Assembly: GCA_027625915.1 (NCBI GenBank)
Contig: JANTQA010000020.1
Coordinates: forward strand, 1,736,001-1,800,000
DNA length: 64,000 bases
DNA from: Anaeramoeba flamelloides
Taxonomy: Eukaryota; Metamonada; Anaeramoebidae
Direction: 5' to 3'
Part shown: one piece after another, positions 21,331 to 32,200 of the stretch
Layout: each line of letters opens with the position of its first letter
Position numbering within the stretch: position 1 is the first letter of the stretch
The notes under the pieces: generated by a model
What the model saw: only the letters and a program-made list of their open reading frames with translations
What the model was told of the DNA's origin: nothing
Database searches by the model: none
Translations under genes and position numbers: made by a program

Positions 21331-22380
21331 TCTATTTTTAAAAGTAAACCAAATTTCATAATAAATGGTCCACCTTACATTTGAATAATGAATTGATTTT
21401 GTATCGTTTGGAAGTTTTTCCTCTCACACTGAAAAGTTTGCAAATAAATCATTTTTTCTCTTTTTTATTTTTTCAACAGTGTTTTGTTAAAATGGAAAAT
21501 GAAAATGAAAAATTGGAAAGAAGTAACAGATGAATTAATAAAAAATTTGGTTTCAAATATGAAAAAGAGATTAGATTTAGTTATTCAAATGGAAGGAGAA
21601 TCGATAAATGGGTTTTTTTACTTATTTAAATTGTCTCTTTTTCATGTAATGCATCATTCAAAATAAATGTTCCAATTTTTTTTAACAGTTTTTTTTATTT
21701 TTCTTTCTTTATTTTTAGACAAAAAATAAATACCACTTGAGTATAGTATTAAATATTAAAATCTAAATTTTTATATTATAATAGATAACTTCAATTATTA
21801 AAAATATTTGTATTTAAAATTTGATTTTTAATGGGCCAATTATTATGAAAGATAGTTTATATTTTAGTTTCCAATTGGAAAAGAATAACAAGCCTAAATG
21901 ACAGATTTTGAGGAATTTGAAAGCAAGAAAGAGATGAAAATATATCCCATTTACATTTCTGGAAAAAAACGTTATACACAGTTTGTAATTTGTAACATTA
22001 CTTGAACCTGAAAAGTCAAAGTAAGATCTATTAATAAAAGAATAAATAAATTAATAAAAAAAGACAAAATGAAGTATTCAGCATAATAACAGTTTTTTTA
22101 ATACTCTCTTTTGGTTTGGGCTTTTCTTTAATTGATCAATTATTAAAAATTTGTTCAAAAAATTGACTATTTTTGAGATCTCCAAAACTACAAAAATAAT
22201 TGAGATAAATCAAAGTAGATTTAAATTGTTTTTGTTGGGTCGACTGAAAATAATATAATGATTTATTATTTGAAGTTAAATGGTTTCTTAAATTTAATTG
22301 ATTTTACTTTATGTTTTCAGTTAGGTTCTCATTTAAAAACATGTATCATTAATTCTTGTGAATGGTTAAATTTTTATAAA
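21330..22380 (+). repeat. Segmental duplication, copy 1 (partner 41,740-42,700)
   Basis: About 21,330-21,375 and 21,700-22,360 align in order with about 41,745-41,790 and 41,830-42,660. Examples are ACTATTTTTGAGATCTCCAA and TTATATTATAATAGATAACT. The first copy has an extra 300 bp (about 21,380-21,680). The duplication includes a TIR element that is better preserved in the second copy. Confidence 0.6.
21480..21620 (+). other. Possible orphan exon or captured gene fragment
   Basis: An acceptor-like TTTCAACAG (to 21,479) is followed by about 46 codons of balanced composition (WKEVTDELIKNLVSN and onward) that end before a GT. It lies within the 300 bp absent from the duplicate at 41.8 kb. I do not recognise the peptide and no flanking exons are visible. 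It may be a captured fragment or chance. Confidence 0.15.
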
Positions 22381-22393
22381 TATATGTTGGTTT

Positions 22394-22478
22394 TTCTTTT
22401 TATCTTATTTGGGAAGTCTCTTGACTGTTTTTGTATCATTGTAGTCAAGCGTCACCTGTTAGGATTAGTTTGATATGA
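22394..22478 (+). pseudogene. Decayed tRNA-Tyr copy
   Basis: The 3' half aligns with the intact tRNA-Tyr 199 bp downstream: TTGACTGT, an intron-like ATCATTG, TCAA, GTCACCTGTT, then TTTGAT and TGA followed by a T run. The 5' half is strongly diverged (TTTGGGAAGTC against GTTGGTAGAGC), the T-loop is altered and the acceptor stem no longer pairs. It is best read as a tandem duplicate of the tRNA gene that lost function. Confidence 0.6.
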
Positions 22479-22592
22479 AATTTTTTTTATTGTATTATTT
22501 CAGTTTTTAATTGCTTTTTGAGTAATTACTTTTACTCTTCCAATATTTTTATGTTTATATTCAATACTTGAAAAATGACAATATGACATCTT

Positions 22593-22678
22593 CTCATCAT
22601 AGCTCAGTTGGTAGAGCGGTTGACTGTAGTGGAATCATTGAAATCAATAGGTCACCTGTTCGAATCAGGTTGATGAGA
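22593..22678 (+). tRNA. tRNA-Tyr (GUA anticodon) with 13 nt intron
   Basis: The cloverleaf is complete. The acceptor stem is CTCATCA with TGATGAG and discriminator A. The D arm is GCTC with GAGC. The anticodon stem is GTTGA with TCAAT (one G-U). The anticodon GTA is at 22,626-22,628 and the T arm is ACCTG-TTCGAAT-CAGGT. A 13 nt intron (22,630-22,642) sits at the canonical position after base 37. The C1-G72 pair is the eukaryotic/archaeal tyrosine identity element. The intron is expected to need the tRNA splicing endonuclease. A T run follows. Confidence 0.95.
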
Positions 22679-22684
22679 AATTTC

Positions 22685-22693
22685 TTTTTTTTT
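22685..22693 (+). terminator. RNA polymerase III terminator of tRNA-Tyr
   Basis: Nine consecutive T residues begin seven bases after the tRNA end, the normal Pol III termination signal. Confidence 0.8.
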
Positions 22694-23345
22694 ATGAATT
22701 TTTTTATTTTTTTGTAATAAGCAGGCCAAAAATTAATTCAATTTTTTTTTTTTATAAAAACTTCAGGAAATAAAAAATTGTAAGGAAAACTCACCAGGTA
22801 AAATATAATCTTGAACCTATCATTAATTTCAAAAAAAAAACCCAAAAAAGTGTTAGATTTTTCATTCAAGAGTTTGATTGTATTATCAATATAGATCAAT
22901 CACAATTCTATACTTAAAAATCCAAATTAAAAATGTGACTTAATATGAACAATCTAAATTTAGATTTTGAATTGAAAGTAACACTCGTATTTGTTTAAAC
23001 CATTCTGACAAAAGATGATGTTAACTACCTTAAATTCTTCACTTTTATTTTTAATTACAAATTAATATATAAGGAAGAAAGTTGATCTCCGATAATATCA
23101 TAATTTTATCGTTTTGTCGTTACTGTATCCTTGATGTTCAAGAAATCAAAAAATTAAAGAATTATTTTTAGTCACACGTAGTTTAATAAATAAATTTGAG
23201 AAATTAATTTTTGGAACATTTCATTTTTTTTAATTCCCTACCAACAAAGGAAGTTATCCCAGGTACATTAAGCAATCTTCTTATCTTGAATTACACTCAA
23301 AAAAAAAAAAAAAAGATTTTGATTCATTTAGATTAATTTGAGAGA
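22694..23345. other. Intergenic, tRNA-Tyr to bZIP
   Basis: AT-rich sequence without a gene. A poly-A run (about 23,300-23,314) lies 30 bp before the bZIP ATG and may be part of its promoter or 5' leader. Confidence 0.45.
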
Positions 23346-24731
23346 ATGAGTGAAAAAAATGAACAAGAAGAAGAAGAATTTCCTGATCTCATGCAAAACT
23401 TTGACAACTTTTTTAGTGAAATTCCAGAAGAAGGGCTTGACTCATTCTATGAACAAAGCCAGATACATGAATCTGAACATTTTTTAAATTTTGAAAAAGA
23501 AAAAACAGCAGGTTTACCCAAAAGTGGCAGTCATGAAGTAAACGGATATACTAAAAACAACGACAATTACAATAAGGATTCAAATGACCCACCAATAAAC
23601 AGTTATAAAAAAGAGACTCTTGAAAGCACGATCAGTGAACAAGATCTTTCAAATTTGTATATATGGAAAAAAACTAACACAAAAGAAGTCAACAAACCAT
23701 CCATTCGGAGAGAAGGGAAAAAGGTAATCATCTTAAAAACAAGGAAACGAAAAAAAACAACAAAACTTGATAAAGTTCTCGAGAAAATTAAGGTGAATAA
23801 AAGAAATAAAAATCAAAAATTAGATTCATATCAAGAAGAAATTAAATCAAAATTCAAGAAAAAAGTAATGGTTCAAAATTTACAAGGAGAAATGGTCGAC
23901 ATTTTGTCGCCAATGTCGAAAGAAGAATTTAATTTGCTTTCAAAAAGCCAAAAAGCTCACAGAAAAAAATTACAAAATAGGATCAGTGCAGAAGCTAGTC
24001 GGGGCAGGGCAAGGATGAGAGTAAATGATCTGAGTGAAATAGAAAGGAGTTTAAAAAAGAAAAATAAAACACTTTCCTTATTTGTTAATAAACTAAAGAA
24101 AGAAAAAGATCAAATGAGACAAGAAATGATCAAATTAAAAAAACAAGTGAAAATTTCAAATTCACAAAATGTACAGTTATTATCATCAGATCCAAATATT
24201 GAAAAGATAATTGGCAAACAGAATAAATTACTACAGAATAACAGTTTACAGTCAAAAAATTCAAATCAGAACAAAAGTACAAAAGAAAATCCAATTTTTG
24301 GGGTTTTTAAGAAAATGGGTGAAAAAAAAAATGAATTTCTGCAAAATACAAAATTAAATAAAAATACTTTATTAGACTCTGAAAATTATCAAGACAGTTT
24401 GGCGTCTGGATTTTTATTAATTTTCCTTATATGCTGTGGGATTCTTTTCCATAACACCTTCGCTGTTCACTTCCATAACAAAAGTACAACAACAGCTTTT
24501 AGTTCCCGACATCTTTTCGCTTCCGATAAAAATCTTATTTTGTTTGATGATCAAGATTATGAAGACTATCCTGACTTTTGTGATGATGAAAAACACAATC
24601 AAAACAATTTATTCCTTTTAAAAAAAAAGAATAATTTTGAAAATTCCAATCAGAATATTTTCATTGGAGAATCTAATTCTCAATTTAAATATAATTATAA
24701 TACCACTTTAAAATATTGTTATGTTAATTAA
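23346..24731 (+). CDS. Membrane-tethered bZIP transcription factor (ATF6/CREB3-like)
   Basis: The single exon encodes 461 residues. The N-terminal 200 residues are acidic then Lys-rich, as in an activation region. The basic region is at about 203-225 (NRISAEASRGRARMR; Asn211 and Arg219 are the signature residues). It runs into a zipper with perfect heptads at Leu229, 236, 243, 250, Met257 and Leu264. A hydrophobic segment at about 352-374 (SGFLLIFLICCGILF) is followed by about 87 residues, giving a type II topology. RHLF at 388-391, 14 residues after the membrane, fits the site-1 protease pattern and resembles RHLL of ATF6. By family analogy it would sit in the ER and be cut on stress to free the bZIP half. 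It is not clearly orthologous to any one animal factor. No introns were found. Confidence 0.85.
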   Translation: MSEKNEQEEEEFPDLMQNFDNFFSEIPEEGLDSFYEQSQIHESEHFLNFEKEKTAGLPKSGSHEVNGYTKNNDNYNKDSNDPPINSYKKETLESTISEQDLSNLYIWKKTNTKEVNKPSIRREGKKVIILKTRKRKKTTKLDKVLEKIKVNKRNKNQKLDSYQEEIKSKFKKKVMVQNLQGEMVDILSPMSKEEFNLLSKSQKAHRKKLQNRISAEASRGRARMRVNDLSEIERSLKKKNKTLSLFVNKLKKEKDQMRQEMIKLKKQVKISNSQNVQLLSSDPNIEKIIGKQNKLLQNNSLQSKNSNQNKSTKENPIFGVFKKMGEKKNEFLQNTKLNKNTLLDSENYQDSLASGFLLIFLICCGILFHNTFAVHFHNKSTTTAFSSRHLFASDKNLILFDDQDYEDYPDFCDDEKHNQNNLFLLKKKNNFENSNQNIFIGESNSQFKYNYNTTLKYCYVN

Positions 24732-24889
24732 AAAAAAATAATAATAATAAAATAAACAAAAATAAAAGAGATATATGAGTGAAAGGAACAATGTTTTTTT
24801 AATTTTTTGAGTTTCGGATTTATTGTTAAGGGACTAGTCTCTATTATTTTTTTTTCATGACCAATTTCTAAAGAAGGATTTATTATCTT

Positions 24890-25200
24890 GAAATATGTTT
24901 AATATTAAAAACAAACAGTGTTTTTTGATCATTTTTCTGAGAATTTCCGGCCTAGGAAAAAACCGAAAAATCTGGATATCTGAATTCTATAAAAATAATA
25001 AAAAAATTAATAATATCAGAGATATTATTAATAGAAAGAATTCATCATGTATATTATCATTAGTAAGTGATAATAAAATTTGTGATTCTTTATCAAAATT
25101 TCTAAAAAAAAATTAGAAATTAGGGCAGAAACACATGGAGAAAAGCAATTTTATCTCTTCAAAAATAAATAAATAAATAATAAACATGGTTTTTCAAATC
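24890..25200 (+). mobile_element. LINE C-terminal fragment
   Basis: A 70-codon frame carries GKNRKIWISEF and ILSLVSDNK, matching GKNRKIWIKEL and ILSLVNDKE at about 27,240-27,535 on the other strand. The latter copy still shows the DHFLWVCPLY motif of non-LTR elements. This copy is decayed and lies 160 bp after the bZIP stop. Confidence 0.55.
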
Positions 25201-26155
25201 TAAATAATTGGAAAAAAATTTTACTCAACCTCTATTTAATTTAGGTATAAAATATTTAATAGAGATTAGTCTTTTAAGTGGCGGTTAAATCTTTTTGTTT
25301 TTCTTGAAACAATAGAGAACTTATTTAAAAAGAATATAATTAAACTTGACAAACAAACCAATTTATCAATTTAAGAGAAATTCCTTATCATTTTTTTCAA
25401 GATTTTATTTTGAATTTTTTTTTTTTTGATAATAACAAAGAATCTGATCCTTTTATTTTGAATATTTTGGATCTCAAAAAATATCAAAAAAGAAAAATTT
25501 TGCAACACATTTTTAATTTTTATGAAAGATCACTTTTAGTAAATTTCTGAAAGTTCTAATAAATAATAATTTCAAATTTTAATCTAATTTAAAAAATCCA
25601 ATAAAATTAATTCATAAAATATCAAATCCTGAATGATCAGAAAAAATTAAATATTTATTTTATATGTAAAAAATTTATTAAATTTATTGAAATTTTAATG
25701 ATTAGGTAATATATTTTTCAAATATCTAAGAGTAAAAAACAAGGAACTATTGTAATTAAAATCAGTTATTTAATATTTTCTATTGATATTTTTATTAATT
25801 TAAATTAATTTTATTTGTTTGGAAATATATAAAAAATTTTAAGTAATAAATAGTATATCAACCATAAATATGGTCTTTTTTTTTCTTACTAACCTTCTGG
25901 AATAATTATGATTGTGGTTATTACTTTTTGATTATAAAGTATTCAAATTAATTACTATTTCTTTAGGATAGACGGTTAAATTTACCGGTATTTATAAATA
26001 TGTAATTTGGGAGAATTTTTAATTTAAAGGTTTGGATTGTTTTCTGATATTTTTCTTTTTTTTAAAAAAAATTCACTTGAACTATTCTTTGAATAAAAAA
26101 ATATCAAATTTTTTTCAAATTAAAAATAATTATTGTATTTTTTTTTGAATCTATC
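25200..26155. other. Unassigned AT-rich stretch
   Basis: No gene or recognisable element; homopolymer-rich. Confidence 0.4.
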
Positions 26156-26925
26156 AAATATTCCTGAAAATACCCAAAAATCGAAAATACACAAAAATTT
26201 TTTAACCACATAAAAACACGTTATGGACAACTTCAAAGAAACACTCGTGCCAATATACCAAGTTTAAAGGTAAATTTGGAATTTTAATTTGGAAAATAAT
26301 TTTTTTTCGGAAAATATTAAAATTCAAAAAAATTCAATTTGAGGAAAGGATAATCAACCCATTTTGTGTGAAAGAGATTGATATCTTTTATGATTTATAT
26401 TACTGATCATTTCGAAATGGTATTAACTTAATGAGAGAAAAGGTACTAGTAAAGAAAATTTCTAATTGTGTATCATTACCTATAATTTTGTAATCTTAAA
26501 TACAATCCTAAAATAACCAAGTAATATCTAATCGTACATACACATAACCTACACAAGGTGACCCAAGTCAAACTTTATTTAACTAACCATTCCATAAAAG
26601 GAACTGGCTTAGCCAAAACATACTAACACAAACCATACCAAACCTAACACAGCCCATACCAATACCCTGACATACCCATACAGATACTCTAATAAGTACC
26701 AAAAATTAGTCAAATAAACTCAAAAGGTACCAAAACCTCTTTAGAGTAGTTGAAAGTAGAAAATTCAAAAAAAAAATATTTTGTCTTAAAGTAAAATTGT
26801 TATTTTACTGTTAAACTGGGTATATTGGCACTGTGTTTTCTTAGAAGTTGTCCATAATGTGTTTTTATGTGGTTAAAAATTTTATGGGTATTTTCGATTT
26901 TTGTGTATTTTCGAGAATATTTCAA
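26156..26925. mobile_element. Foldback element, about 770 bp with about 110 bp TIRs
   Basis: The left arm (about 26,156-26,270) and right arm (about 26,810-26,925) are inverted repeats sharing TTAACCACATAAAAACACG, GGACAACTTC and CCAATATACC. The interior has an unusual C-rich, A-rich stretch (about 26,530-26,700) made of loose repeats of CCATAC/CCTAACAC. No open frame spans it. Confidence 0.7.
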
Positions 26926-27239
26926 ACACCCATTTTTTTAAAAAAATGAGAATATTTATTTGACTACGTTTTTATAAAACTTTGGGGTTTATATTTTTCA
27001 AGGTTTTTTTATTGACTTCCTTTATATACAATAAGATTTTTTCTTCTAGAATTAACTAGTTCTTTAAGAAATAATTCAAAAATAGGTTATATTTTTACCT
27101 TTTTGAAAATGCTAAAAATGGATTAAAATTTTAACAAATAATTCAATTATGAATATCACATAAAAAGTAAGTTTGGTTATATAATAATCTGATTTTTATT
27201 TGTTTTTCAATTCAAAGATGAGGTAAAAACATTGTTAAT

Positions 27240-27535
27240 TTTTTTTTTTTTATTTTGAAGGGAGGGAACTATTTTCCTCTTACAATCCTAATTTCTAAAT
27301 TTTTGTTTAAAAATTTTAAAAGAATCGTCATAATTTTCTTTATCATTAACCAATGATAAAATAAATAATGAGTCTTTATTTCGAATAATATCAAAAATCT
27401 TATTCTTTAATTGCTAATTATTTTTGTTTATATCTTGAATTAATTCCTTAATCCAAATTTTTCGATTTTTTCCATATAATGGGCAGACCCAAAGAAAATG
27501 ATCGATATCTTCTATTATTTCCCAAAAAAAAATGT
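27240..27535 (-). mobile_element. LINE C-terminal fragment with DHFLWVCPLY motif
   Basis: Read on the minus strand, the sequence gives EDIDHFLWVCPLYGKNRKIW and then a Lys/Asn-rich tail. The His-Cys spacing and the terminal Arg/Lys segment are typical of the region behind a non-LTR reverse transcriptase. The frame is interrupted, so it is a fossil. It is inverted relative to the copy at 24,890-25,200. Confidence 0.6.
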
Positions 27536-27779
27536 TAATTTGTTAATAAATTTACTCAAAGTTTTTTTTTCTGTTTAATAGTCACTTATGGAATATGTTC
27601 AAACCCTGGGGCGCGTTTATTTATTATATAGTTTAACTTTTACATTCACCTCTCAAAAATAATTACCATTCTGGAGAAATTGGATAAAAAAAATAGAATT
27701 TTTCTAAGTTAAAATCAACACAAACATTAAAAAAACATTTTTTTCTAAATAGATTTTTAAATGAAAATTTTTAAAAAAC

Positions 27780-28020
27780 AAATCGGTTGAAGGGATTTTT
27801 GAGTACAAATTCAATTTTTAAAACATTTCAAACTTGTAAAAGCGATTATAACAAATATTTAGAATATGATTTATTGTTTGGAATTAAATGTGAAAAAAAA
27901 ATCTCTTTATCTAATATTAGAATGAAAAACTTTAAAAGGGGACTTTCAGTGATTTTAAAGTACAAAGTTCAAATTTAAAAACCTTTCAAACCTGTAAAAG
28001 TAATTCTGTAAAATTATAGA
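27780..28020 (+). repeat. Imperfect tandem duplication, period about 150-170 bp
   Basis: The block around TTTCAAACTTGTAAAAG (about 27,825-27,843) recurs as TTTCAAACCTGTAAAAG (about 27,986-28,002) with similar flanks. No function is apparent. Confidence 0.45.
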
Positions 28021-28780
28021 AGTGTAGCAAGGAAATTGTTTTGTGATTATTAATTTAAAATGGAAATTATTTAACTGGGAAATAGAATTTTGGAAGGATA
28101 TGACAAATATAAAATTGTTATAATTGTTGGAATTCTGACATTTCCCAATATTTTTTTTGGAAATTATCAATGTGTAAATTTAACTGCGATTGAAGAACTC
28201 TTTCAAGGTTTTTTTTATCAGCAATACCATAGTATCCAAATTAAAAACTAATCGTTAAGGGTTTAATGTTTAAAGAAAGAACTTAATCTATTTAAGAAAT
28301 CTCTAAAGCCAAGAATTTATTTCTTCGAATTCAAATAGTGTTTAGATATAATATTTACTTTATCATTGGAAATAATATTAAATATAACTCTCATAAAAGA
28401 ATAGAGTTTTTAGAGGTTCTATTAACCTTATATTTTCATTAAACCTTAAATTGGTAAAGAGATTAGAGTCTACAGCTGAGAAGTCTAAAATTAAAGTGTA
28501 TTGTCACTTTATGTGTATTGTATTAGATACTCATTTGGGTCATCTCAAAAAAATTAATTTCTAAAATGTTAAAAAAAAGTTGTCCATATCAATAAAAAAT
28601 GATCATTCTATTAGTAAAAAGTTTAAGAATTATAGAAAAAAATTGGATTTTCTAAATAAATTTGAAGGTTGTCGAGTCAATATTGAGACGAAAAAATTAT
28701 GTAAAATATCTTTCTTAAATTTTTGTAAAAATATCTATCGTCATTTAAATGAAATTGAGAAAATAAGTATGTTATCATTT
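28021..28780. other. Unassigned AT-rich stretch
   Basis: Only short low-complexity frames; nothing recognisable. Confidence 0.4.
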
Positions 28781-29010
28781 TCTACACTCTAGTAAACCTC
28801 TATAAAACCCTATTTTTTTTTCAAAAAAAGTATATCTACTTATGCTATCATACAAATAATTGAGTATTCTATAGACAGCCAATTTTAATACCTTTGGGTG
28901 GGTTTATTTCTTTGTTCATAAAAAATTTGGTTATTTATATAAAGGTTTTGAATGAAAATATTTGCTATTACTCATTAATTTTCTTAATATTCACAATTAA
29001 AAATCTTGGA
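28780..29010. mobile_element. TIR element family M1, 3' half
   Basis: It matches the right half of M1 copy B, including ACTCTAGTAAACC, the ATCTACTTATGCTATCA block and the terminal CACAATTAAAAATCTTG. The left TIR is missing or too decayed to see. It lies about 200 bp before the start of the TRIM-like gene. Confidence 0.5.
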
Positions 29011-29213
29011 TGGTATTTCTTTGATGTGTAGTATTTTTTTCACTACTATATTTAAATTATCCGAAATACAAAAGTTTTCCAAGAATAACTGTTTCCTTGA
29101 ACACTATACTCAGAAACCCATTTTATTTCTTTTTTCTTTTTTTGAAATTTTTATTCTGTTCATTTAAAATTTGGTTGAATTTATTCATTTTTTCTTTATT
29201 TATTTTTGATTAA

Positions 29214-32200
29214 ATGACAGAATCCATAAATCATCCAATTGGTTTAATAACAAGTACCCAAACAGACAATGCCAAGTTATGCGATGTATGTAAAGAAGAT
29301 GGAAAGACTGTTAATGCAACACTTTATTGTAAATCTTGCAAATATTTTTATTGTGATAATTGTGACAAAATTCATACCTTAAACTTGCTTTTTAAAAAAC
29401 ACAAGCGTGTTCCAATTACAAAAGGTTTGGATTTATTTCTTTTTTTATTATTTTTTTCCCTTTAAGCTTTTTGTAAAAAGTTTGAATAAAGAATTTTTTT
29501 TTTAAAGTGATGAAAAGGGTCTAGACAAGTTTTAGGTTGTTTTAGAAAACACTCTCTTGAAAACCTTAGTTTTAGCAATTGTTTTCTCGAGATCCTCTCT
29601 TGCAAACAAAATCTATATATCAACAAAAAGAAAAAAGTATAAAAAACAAACAACAATTTACAATCTTCAACCCTCAATTCCCAAGCAACTTTTCCACAAT
29701 TATTAAATTTTAAAGTGCTGTTCCAAAATTTGTGTACCTTCTAATGAATTTCACACGATTTTATTTTTTGAAAACTGACAAAAATTTTCTGTTAAATCAA
29801 AATTCTTTTTTTCCAATTAAGGGATATTGGTACATTTTATCATTTCAAAAAATTTTTAATGGTGATAACCTTACTGAAAAATGATTTTATGAGTACCACC
29901 AGATATTGAAACTTTGAAACCAAAATACCGTTCACTAAAATATTTGTGAAAAGAAAGCGAACTCAAAGTAATACAGAGCCGAATCTTTAATTTTTCCATT
30001 TTATGAACTTTTTTTTTTCAATTGTTTGGTTAACATTTTTTATGATTACATTTTTGAATCGAGAAATATGTTCTGATAAATAATTGAACAAAGAAAAAAA
30101 ACAAAAATAGATCTGAAAAACCGTGTATTTGAAACAACTATTTCCTTTTAGAAGACCAAACAAGAAAAGATCAGATTTACCTATAAATTTATTGAAATCA
30201 AGAATGAAAAAAAAAAAAATCGACCAAAGCCTATTTTCGAAGATTTGTTTTCTTTAACTTCTTAATTTGTCTGAATCCAAACAAATTTATTACCTTGAAT
30301 TTTTCACCCCATTTATTATTTATTATTATTTTACAAAACATTGTTGTACAAATTGGCTTTCTAAAATTCTTTTTTCAAATATTTTTATCAAAAAAGTTAA
30401 AAAAAGAATACTATTTCAAAAATTAAAAGAAAAAGGGGTTTAATTCTCGGAATCATAAAACAGATACAAAAGATTCAACCTATAAAAGAAAAAGATAAAT
30501 TGAGAAAAAATTTCAATCAGATTCAGTATTATTTTGAGTTCTCAATTTAACCAAAAATAAATAATAATAAAATCAAACGAATTCATCCAATAAATCTTTA
30601 TTTCTGAATTGGAATTCAAAAAATATCCCATTTTCTGAACCAAAACTAGAATTAGATAAATAAAAGGAAAAGAGGATTTTAAACTTCATTTTAGGATTCT
30701 TTCGAAATAAAAAGTAATTTGTTCATCAAAAATTTTGTAAAAAAAAAGTCTTTAAATGTAGAATTAAAAATAAAACCTAATAAAGAAAAAGTAATTGTAT
30801 CAAATGTTAAAGATAAGATCAAGAAATAAATGATTTTTATTTTTTCTTTATCCATCTTTTCATTTTTTTCAGTTCCATTTTTTAGTTGGATATGAAAATA
30901 TATTATACTAGGATATATCCTACTCTAATATTTATTAAAATATCAATTTATTTGATTAAAGAAATGATTTGAATAATTCTCTTTCAGATAAATAGTGGTA
31001 CTCAAAATTTTAAAAATTTCCTTACCCCCTTAACCTTAAAAATTATTTCCGATTAAAAAAGAGTATTATTTTCTCCTTTGACAAATAACAAGTTGATCAG
31101 TACTGTTTAAAACAACCAAAAATAGTTTAAATGATTAACAACCTTGTTTAAGGAAAAGAGACTCTTCAGAGTAAAGAGTGGATCCAAATATTAGAGTCAA
31201 AAATAATTAAACAAAATGCACTATGCTGGTTACAAAAAGGGTTTATCCATAAAAAAATGAAAATCTTCATTTTTACAGAATTTTACAAGTCTCTTTTTTT
31301 TTTTTTTTTTCATACATATTTTGCCTTCAAAATTGGAGAAAGATTTTTTTTTTAATACTTCAACATCAATAAAGATGTTACTTTTTAAAAAGGATTAAAT
31401 TAATTTATCAACAAAGCAAACCCTTCACAAATTCAACATAACCCCTACCACAACTTATTATCTTCCAAAGTTTATCAAACCAAAAAAAAACCTTTTCTAA
31501 TTTACATAAAAAAATGGAATTGCCTGTATCAAATCTTCCAAAAATAAAAAACAATTTAATCTCAATCCATCACACAAAAGTTAAAATATCCGAGCTCAGT
31601 TTAAAATCTTAATATCTTTGCCTGATTTTTATTGACAAATTACTTAGGGTTTTTAAGAAAATTATTTACAAAATACAAATTAACTGTCAAATCTAAAACC
31701 CAGAAATTTCAAAAACCCTGTAAATTCAATTTTTTTGATCGATTGAAAAGGTTAGTAAAAATTCAAAACTTTATTCCCATTTTAAAGATAAAATCTATAA
31801 ATTATAGAGAAAACATTAACTGTTCTAATTGGGGCATTGTTTAAATATTCGGAGTCTTTCAATTAAAAGCCTTTGTTAAATATAGAGAAATCAAAAAAAT
31901 AGCAATCATCAAAATTTAGAATCTTTTATCAATATCTAAATTAGAACAGTTAATGTTTTCTCTATAATTTATAGATTTTATCTTTAAAATGGGAATAAAG
32001 TTTTGAATTTTTACTAACCTTTTCAATCGATCAAAAAAATTGAATTTATATGGTTTTTGGAATTTCCTAAATGTATAGTTGATGGTACGTAACAGAAATA
32101 CCCAAATTGATGATTTTTTTTAATTTAAAAGATCAATATATTAAAAATATTTTTTTAAATCAAAAAATTGAAACAAAACATAAAACTTAAATTGGTTTTC

